Positions 14,092 through 18,332 of a DNA stretch of 18,332 nt are shown one piece after another. The position numbers and the translations under genes are program-made. The first letter of the stretch is position 1, and each line of letters opens with the position of its first letter. This DNA comes from JANRKN01 sp033763435 (GTDB taxonomy: Bacteria > Planctomycetota > Phycisphaerae > Phycisphaerales > UBA1924). The DNA lies in the NCBI GenBank assembly GCA_033763435.1, contig JANRKN010000097.1, positions 1 through 18,332 of the forward strand, read 5' to 3'. A model generated the notes under the pieces. The model was not told the origin of the DNA. It did no database searches and worked only from the letters and a program-made list of their open reading frames with translations.

Positions 14092-15219
14092 ATGCTCCGC
14101 AAGCTGTCCATCTCGGGCTACAAGGCGCTCGACTCCTTCGAGATCGAGTTCATGCCGCTGACACTGCTCATGGGCGCCAACGGCACCGGCAAGACGTCGA
14201 TCTGTGAGGTGCTTCGCGGCATCCGCGAGTTCGTGATCGACTCACAACCGCTGTCGAAGGTTTTTTCGCCTGAATCGCTTGGTGCGAACCTTGGTAGCGA
14301 GTCTATTCATATTGTGATCAAGATCGCACCGAGCCCAGATCTCGAACTCGTATATGAGTTGGTCGCGAATTATGAGAGATCGGAATTTGTCGTTCACGAA
14401 GAGTTGCTGTCTACGACCGGCAATCGCTTGGTCATGATTCGAAGGGGGGTCCAGGCGGAGCGCTTCAATCCTCTTGGAGTGGTGGGCCTTGAGAGCCGGT
14501 GGAGACTGGGGAGGGGCTTCTCGGCCCTTGCTAACGCGCCGGACGATCATGTCGAGATCGAGTCCACGATCTTTCGCGATTGGCTCCGCAATCTGCTTGT
14601 GGCGCGCCCCAGCCCTTTGGCCATGCACAAGTTTTCTTCTCGTGGGCAGATCGGTCTTGAATATCATCTCTCCAACTTTGTGTCATGGCACCGGGCGCAC
14701 GCTCTCAATGACACGTCGCTTGCGAGAGCCGTTGAGGGCGACATCTCAGCGGTCTTTCCCGAGATTCGTTCTCTCTCACATCGTTATCTCAACGAAGTGG
14801 CCGATATCTTCGAGGCAAATGTGTTGGCTCGATCGGGGGGCCCGCTCGCAGGGAACACGTTCCCTGTCCCCTTCTCCTCCCTCTCCGACGGCCAGCGGAT
14901 GCTCATCGCGCTCTACACGATCCTGCACGCCGCGGTCAAACCCGGCAGCACGGTCATCATCGACGAGCCCGACAACTTCGTCGCGCTCCGAGAAATCCAA
15001 CCTTGGATTAACGCGCTGCGCGACCGCATCGAGACCGTCGGCGGGCAGGCCATCCTCATCAGCCACCACCCCGAGGTGCTCAACCAGCTCGCGACGCACC
15101 ACGGCATCGAACTCGTCCGCGAGCCCGACGGCCACATCGTCGCCAAACGCTTCAACCCGCCCAACCCCGGCGCCCTCACGCCCGCCGAACTCGTCGCGCG
15201 AGGCCATCTCGATGGCTGA
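14092..15219 (+). CDS. AAA/OLD-like ABC-class ATPase of a two-gene module
   Basis: The 375-residue protein is an ABC-type AAA ATPase of the AAA_15/AAA_21 (OLD-like) kind. LSISGYKALDSFEIEF (5-20) is the standard opening, then the Walker A LMGANGTGKTSI (26-37, K34). The signature SLSDGQRMLIAL (263-274) is followed by Walker B STVIIDEPDN (286-295, D291/E292) and LISHHPEVLNQLA (322-334) with the H-loop. The middle (50-240) is helical and unrecognised. No nuclease domain is attached; the next gene, overlapping by 8 nt, supplies a TOPRIM-like domain. ATPase-plus-TOPRIM pairs of this type sense phage or damaged DNA in OLD, Gabija and PARIS systems, so a defence role is a reasonable inference. Codons from ~14240 to ~14870 are much less GC-rich (30/60 and 26/60 G/C at 14281-14400) than both ends of the gene and the surrounding genes, suggesting transfer or domain replacement. 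Confidence 0.88.
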   Translation: MLRKLSISGYKALDSFEIEFMPLTLLMGANGTGKTSICEVLRGIREFVIDSQPLSKVFSPESLGANLGSESIHIVIKIAPSPDLELVYELVANYERSEFVVHEELLSTTGNRLVMIRRGVQAERFNPLGVVGLESRWRLGRGFSALANAPDDHVEIESTIFRDWLRNLLVARPSPLAMHKFSSRGQIGLEYHLSNFVSWHRAHALNDTSLARAVEGDISAVFPEIRSLSHRYLNEVADIFEANVLARSGGPLAGNTFPVPFSSLSDGQRMLIALYTILHAAVKPGSTVIIDEPDNFVALREIQPWINALRDRIETVGGQAILISHHPEVLNQLATHHGIELVREPDGHIVAKRFNPPNPGALTPAELVARGHLDG

Positions 15220-15763
15220 GTGCTTTACCGACGCGTATTTGCTCTGCGAGGATCAGGCTCACGAGCGCTTCGCGCGGGCGTTTCTGCGCAAAGCGGGGTT
15301 CGACGCTCGACGCATCCGGAACTCGCCGCCGGTGCCTGGCGGCTCGGGTGAGAAGTTTGTCCGCGACAGGCTCGTGCAAGAAGTCCGTGACCTTCGGCGC
15401 TCGCACGTCCGCCGTGCACTCGTCGTGCTGATCGATGCCGATCGCTTCCTTGTTCTCGATCGGCTGCGTCAGTTGAACGAGGTGCTGAGCGCCAAAGGTG
15501 AAGCCCCGCTCGACGGCCGGGACAACGTCATCGTGCTCGTGCCCAAGTGGTGCATCGAAACCTGGGCACTCGTTGCCAAGGGCGAATCGATCGCCGAAAG
15601 CACCCGGATTGATCGCAAGTCCAAATCCATCGACCCCAAGGAATGGTTGACGGCGGCGGACACGGTGTTCGATTGGTGCCGAGACGAGAGCAAGGTTCCC
15701 GCCCACTGCGTGCCCTCTCTGAGGTCGTCGCTTCCGAAACTCGGCACACTCAGGCCCTGCTGA
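15212..15763 (+). CDS. Small TOPRIM-like protein paired with the ATPase
   Basis: The 183-residue product overlaps the ATPase stop by 8 nt and has GAGG eight bases upstream of its ATG. It has a TOPRIM-like pattern: a first strand ending in an acidic residue, DAYLLCEDQAHERFARAF (7-24, E13), and a later strand with D-x-D, ALVVLIDADRF (69-79, D75/D77). These match the catalytic Glu and DxD of TOPRIM nucleases. PPVPGGSGEKFVRDRL (39-54) lies between them, and VLVPKWCIETWALV (108-121) is a conserved-looking 'P-K-x-x-IETW' element of the kind found in uncharacterised partners of AAA ATPases. Such proteins would cut or nick nucleic acid using Mg2+ under control of the ATPase. It lacks a helix-turn-helix or membrane segment. 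It is smaller than RloB and the PARIS AriB/DUF4435 proteins and I cannot assign it to a named family. TOPRIM assignment is inference from motif order. Confidence 0.8.
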   Translation: MAECFTDAYLLCEDQAHERFARAFLRKAGFDARRIRNSPPVPGGSGEKFVRDRLVQEVRDLRRSHVRRALVVLIDADRFLVLDRLRQLNEVLSAKGEAPLDGRDNVIVLVPKWCIETWALVAKGESIAESTRIDRKSKSIDPKEWLTAADTVFDWCRDESKVPAHCVPSLRSSLPKLGTLRPC

Positions 15764-15778
15764 CCCCAAAAAGCACGA

Positions 15779-15810
15779 CGGCCGGTGACGTTCCCGTCAT
15801 CCACCGGCCG
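15779..15810. terminator. Hairpin between convergent genes, probable terminator
   Basis: CGGCCGGTG at 15779-15787 pairs with CACCGGCCG at 15802-15810 (9 bp); the loop can form a further small stem. On the minus strand it is followed, after six bases, by five T's (15768-15772 read in reverse), which suits termination of the FlgM-like gene ending at 15878. On the plus strand there is no clear T run, so action on the ATPase operon is less certain. A smaller GGCCC-TCA-GGGCC hairpin is at 15839-15851. Confidence 0.55.
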
Positions 15811-15877
15811 GCGGCAGCACCACTGAAGTTTGTTCCCGGGCCCTCAGGGCCTCACACACACCGGGGCGCGCGGATCC

Positions 15878-16162
15878 TTAGGCGCGAAGGTCCTTGAGCA
15901 GCGCGTCGATCGTCGCTTCGAGCCGCTCGGGCGTCTCGTACGCGCCCTTGGCGATCAGCTCCCGCGCCGCCTTGACCTTGTCCCAGCGCACGCCCGACAG
16001 CTCGGCCGCCCGGGCCTGAGCCTGCGGCGAAACCTCCACCGCGTCCACCACCCGACGTGCCGACGCGGTACTCTGCGCTCCGCCCAGACGACCGGCCTCG
16101 CCCGGGGCGCCGCCCACCAACCTGCCCAACCCCGTGGTCTGAATCGACGTCAGCTCGGTCAT
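15878..16162 (-). CDS. flgM: FlgM-like anti-sigma-28 factor
   Basis: FlgM binds and silences the flagellar sigma factor FliA until the hook is finished and FlgM is exported. The 94-residue protein has a disordered Gly/Ala/Ser-rich N-terminal half and the FlgM core: VDAVEVSPQAQARA (39-52, the 'D.VeiS..A' element), then WDKVKAARELIAKGAYETPE (60-79), which matches 'r.ekV..lR..Ia.G.Y', and a final helix RLEATIDALLKDL. The ATG at 16162 is preceded by AAGGAG nine bases upstream, a clear ribosome site; longer in-frame starts lack this. No flagellar structural gene is nearby, so it is an orphan regulator here. It is divergent from a lipoprotein gene. Small DUF proteins with a FlgM fold are an alternative, but the motif match is good. 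Confidence 0.8.
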   Translation of the reverse strand: MTELTSIQTTGLGRLVGGAPGEAGRLGGAQSTASARRVVDAVEVSPQAQARAAELSGVRWDKVKAARELIAKGAYETPERLEATIDALLKDLRA

Positions 16163-16489
16163 GATGCCACGCTCCTTACCCACACCCTTCCCCATCCGTT
16201 CCCACCCTCGACTACGCCCCCGGCACCCACCCCAAGGTCTTTGCCGCCTCCCCTTGCGTCCGTGCTTGGGTATCGGAGACCCTTGATTCAGCTCTTCAAA
16301 ATACACCCTCTTGTCCAGAATTTATCCAAGCTCTTGACGTTGCGAAGTTTGCGACCAATAACCTCACGTCGGACCCTCGCAGATTTTCCCGCCGACCATC
16401 ACTTCCGTGGAGAACACCGCGTGGACCTTCCCCAAACCCCCTCCTTGTGTTCTCAGATAGGTTCACCCTACCGTGATATCGGTCCTTCT
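16163..16489. other. AT-richer divergent intergenic region
   Basis: About 327 bp without a convincing gene between the FlgM-like and lipoprotein genes. The half nearer FlgM is C-rich on the plus strand; from ~16270 the sequence becomes notably AT-rich (TTTATCC, AATAACC, GATATC, TTTAAA), unlike the rest of the window. It contains the plus-strand promoter listed next. No confident promoter for the FlgM-like gene was seen (TTGGAT-18-TGTATT on the minus strand is weak). Confidence 0.6.
16334..16362 (+). promoter_or_regulatory. Candidate sigma-70 promoter of the lipoprotein gene
   Basis: TTGACG at 16334-16339 (5 of 6 to TTGACA) is followed after 17 bp by AATAAC at 16357-16362 (4 of 6 to TATAAT). 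Transcription would start near 16369, leaving a ~120-nt leader before the chosen TTG start. The AT-rich setting supports it. Confidence 0.45.
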
Positions 16490-17380
16490 TTGTGTTTAAA
16501 GACCCTATCCACATTTGTTTATCCTGTATTGTGCCTATTCGGTGTTTTTGCCTTACCCGGTTGTGGTGGATCTGAGGGAACATCTTCCCAGGTGTCTTCA
16601 TCTGGAATGTCGGCTGAACAGCGTCGGGACGAGGGGCGTCGGCTCTTCGGGCAGCCGAGTCAGGCCGCAAATCCAGGCGGCGCGGGGACTTCGACGAGCT
16701 CGGCGTGGTCGATCGCCCTCGCGGCCTTCACGGGGCCCAGCGCCCAGGCCGACGCGCAGACGTTCCTCGCCTCGTACGGGCCCTTGACCGGCCTGCCCGA
16801 CACGCGGCTCGAACGGCGGGGAGCGAACGTGTACGTGCTGGCCTCGTCCTATGCCGCGCCGAGCGATGCGCGGGCGCAGGCCGACCTGAGGCGCATCCGC
16901 GCGATCACCGCGCAGGGCACGCGGCCATTCCAAGGCTCGGCGCTTCTTCCGCCCGCGACGAACGCCGAGGCGCCGACGTCGGAGCGTGACATCCGCGCGG
17001 TTCGTGCGAAGCTCGGCGCCCGGGCCGCGTATTCGGTCGCGGTCGCGCGATACGGGCTCGACCCCGGCACCGCGCGCGAACGCGACCCCACACCCGAGGA
17101 ACTCCGCGCGTTCCATGCCGCGGCCGAGCGCGCGGTCGCCGAGTATCGCGCCCGCGGTGAGGACGCCTACTTCGCGCACTCACGCCGCGGGTCGGACGTG
17201 CTCATCGGCGTCTTCCCGCCCGAGGCGATCGACGGCACGAAGCAGCCGCCCGTCTTCTCCGCCGCGATCACCGACGTGCTCAGCCGACACCCCGAGTATC
17301 TGCTCAACGGCCAGGGCATGCGCTTTGGCCCGAACAACGCCGTCGCTCGCTCGTACCCCGTCGCGATCCCGAAGGATTGA
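16490..17380 (+). CDS. Lipoprotein with SPOR-like repeats
   Basis: The 296-residue product, read from a TTG at 16490, has a short lysine-containing n-region, a hydrophobic stretch (about 8-20) and the lipobox ALPGC ending at C25, so it should be lipidated and exported. No ATG or Shine-Dalgarno sequence precedes the signal; an ATG at 16607 would remove it and is less likely. After a Ser/Gly linker, SAWSIALAAFTG (71-82) through GANVYVLASSY (111-121) and a helix (127-137) look like a SPOR fold (strand 'W.I.L..F', helix, strand 'vyVl.g.y', helix). A second similar unit runs from AYSVAVARYG (180-189) to SDVLIGVFPPEAI (235-247). SPOR domains bind denuded peptidoglycan at division sites, so a role in the cell envelope is inferred. 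It ends before a hairpin terminator. Confidence 0.7.
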   Translation: MCLKTLSTFVYPVLCLFGVFALPGCGGSEGTSSQVSSSGMSAEQRRDEGRRLFGQPSQAANPGGAGTSTSSAWSIALAAFTGPSAQADAQTFLASYGPLTGLPDTRLERRGANVYVLASSYAAPSDARAQADLRRIRAITAQGTRPFQGSALLPPATNAEAPTSERDIRAVRAKLGARAAYSVAVARYGLDPGTARERDPTPEELRAFHAAAERAVAEYRARGEDAYFAHSRRGSDVLIGVFPPEAIDGTKQPPVFSAAITDVLSRHPEYLLNGQGMRFGPNNAVARSYPVAIPKD

Positions 17381-17409
17381 GCGCGCTCAGGCGCGTGTCA
17401 CAAAAGCAA

Positions 17410-17437
17410 CACCACCCGCGAGAGGCCGCGGGTGGTG
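17410..17437. terminator. Strong hairpin between convergent genes
   Basis: CACCACCCGCG at 17410-17420 pairs perfectly with CGCGGGTGGTG at 17427-17437 around a 6-nt loop. On the minus strand the stem is followed by GTTGCTTTTGTG (a T4 run), fitting termination of the prepilin-like gene ending at 17465. On the plus strand it lies 30 nt past the lipoprotein stop but lacks a T run, so it is probably bidirectional with weaker plus-strand action. Confidence 0.75.
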
Positions 17438-17464
17438 CGAGGGGTTCGGTGCAAGGGCGCCTGC

Positions 17465-18332
17465 TCAGGCGCCGCCCTGCGTGATGACGTCGTCGAAGCC
17501 TTGGAGCATGTCGGGCGCGAAGGTGCCGGTGGTGGCATCGAGCGGGCGGGGCGTGCCGGGGTTGCCGGGCGGGACGAAGTGATTGAAGCGGTAATCAAGG
17601 ATGGCGTTCTCACCCGAGCGGGCCTTCCAGTACTTGCTCTCGCGGTTGAGGAAGATGCCGTCAGCGCCGGCGGACATGATGACGAACTTGCCTCGGGGCG
17701 CGAGGGGGAAGAGGCGGTTGTCGCTGGGGGCGCCCGGGGCGCCGAGCGCGCCGGCGAGCGACTGCGCGGGGTCCGAGGCCGCGCCGCCGATCAGCGACTT
17801 GGTGTTGTTGTCGGTCGCCAGGCGCCCGAGGTTGGTCGAGCGGAGCAGCGCGGCGTTCGACGCCCAGTAGAACCGGGCCTGCTGCGCGTTGCTCGTGAGC
17901 TGCGCGGTGTCCTGCCAGCGCGTGGGCGCGGCGGCGGGAGATTCGTCGATCGACCAGAACAGCAGCGGCGTGCCGAAGGCGTCGGTCAGGCTGGGCAGGT
18001 CGCGGTGGGCCTGATCGCCGAGCTGCGCGCCGGCGGTTGTGGTCGCGGTGAAGTTGCGCGCGGGGATCGCGAAGTAGGCCTTGCTGCCGGGCTTGGTCGC
18101 GCCGATCTGCGAAAGGTCCACGCGGACGTTCCGCGCCGCCTGCACGCTGGGGAAGGGTCCGACGACGAGCGAGTTGCTGGTCGAGGTCGTGACGCCGCCG
18201 GCGAGGTCGACCAGCGCGTTCTGCATGCCCGTGAACCCGCGCCCGCCCGAGCCGGGGTCGTTGGACTGGTCGCCCATCTCGCGGGCGGAGAAGTAGCCGG
18301 GCAGCCGGCGGTTGTCGGTCTCGAACTGCGCC
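17465..18332 (-). CDS. Prepilin-like (type II secretion/type IV pilin-type) protein, 5' end cut by window edge
   Basis: The frame is open from the stop at 17465 to the right edge (289 codons), so the N-terminus, where a prepilin cleavage/methylation helix would be, is missing. An internal ATG at 18277 is not the true start because coding-like sequence (QFETDNRRLPGYFSAREM) continues upstream. That segment resembles the region just after the pilin helix. The C-terminal part GKFVIMSAGADGIFLNRES matches the 'f.iiSaGpDg.f' motif common in planctomycete prepilin-type proteins and pseudopilins. Asn/Thr/Ser/Gly-rich stretches and a lack of catalytic motifs fit a surface or pseudopilus subunit. The assignment rests on these two segments; another extracellular protein is possible. 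A hairpin terminator lies downstream. Confidence 0.6.
   Translation of the reverse strand, partial: AQFETDNRRLPGYFSAREMGDQSNDPGSGGRGFTGMQNALVDLAGGVTTSTSNSLVVGPFPSVQAARNVRVDLSQIGATKPGSKAYFAIPARNFTATTTAGAQLGDQAHRDLPSLTDAFGTPLLFWSIDESPAAAPTRWQDTAQLTSNAQQARFYWASNAALLRSTNLGRLATDNNTKSLIGGAASDPAQSLAGALGAPGAPSDNRLFPLAPRGKFVIMSAGADGIFLNRESKYWKARSGENAILDYRFNHFVPPGNPGTPRPLDATTGTFAPDMLQGFDDVITQGGA

Noticed and set aside
16163..16306. 48-residue N-terminal extension of the FlgM-like protein
   Set aside because: The ATG at 16162 has AAGGAG upstream; the extension is Arg/Gly-rich, unlike FlgM, and would use up the promoter region.
15830..16489. Upstream extension of the lipoprotein frame to 15830
   Set aside because: It would place the lipobox signal in mid-protein and run antisense through the FlgM-like gene; the TTTAAA/AT-rich stretch looks non-coding.

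Overview
The window is dense, high-GC DNA (for example 47 of 60 bases G/C inside lpxC). It carries lipid A genes, an OmpH/Skp chaperone, an FlgM-type anti-sigma factor and a prepilin-like protein whose C-terminal half has the 'SAGADGIF' style common in Planctomycetota. A Gram-negative-type planctomycete, perhaps of the Phycisphaerae, is the best guess. No rRNA, tRNA or CRISPR array was seen, so the taxon is inferred from gene content only.

Layout. (1) 1-1220, minus: DNA polymerase III delta subunit (holA), running off the left edge. (2) 1269-4302, plus: three genes overlapping by ATGA (DegT/StrS sugar aminotransferase, ATP-grasp ligase, HAD-phosphatase/methyltransferase fusion). (3) 4308-13927, minus: a tightly packed nine-gene operon read right to left: ompH/skp, lpxD, lpxC, GT10 fucosyltransferase-like, a degenerate-GT/methyltransferase-like fusion, GT2, a GT-A-like protein, GT4, and a TylF-type O-methyltransferase with a YegP/DUF1508-like N-terminus. 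Most junctions are ATGA or GTGA overlaps. (4) 14092-15763, plus: an AAA/OLD-like ATPase overlapping a small TOPRIM-like protein. Part of the ATPase gene has much lower GC than its surroundings, and the promoter region holds two dyads. (5) 15878-16162, minus: FlgM-like anti-sigma-28 factor, divergent from (6) 16490-17380, plus: a SPOR-like lipoprotein. (7) 17465-18332, minus: prepilin-like protein cut by the right edge.

How the genes fit together. Regions 2 and 3 make sense as one surface-polysaccharide locus. LpxC and LpxD start lipid A synthesis, OmpH escorts outer-membrane proteins, the glycosyltransferases build core or O-chain sugars, and the aminotransferase, ATP-grasp and methyltransferase enzymes decorate them. 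Coupling lpxD-lpxC directly to a glycosyltransferase series is an uncommon arrangement. The ATPase plus TOPRIM-like pair looks like an acquired two-gene module and is the best candidate for an undescribed, possibly anti-phage, system. It resembles the logic of OLD, Gabija and PARIS systems (ATPase plus TOPRIM nuclease), but no named system is recognised.
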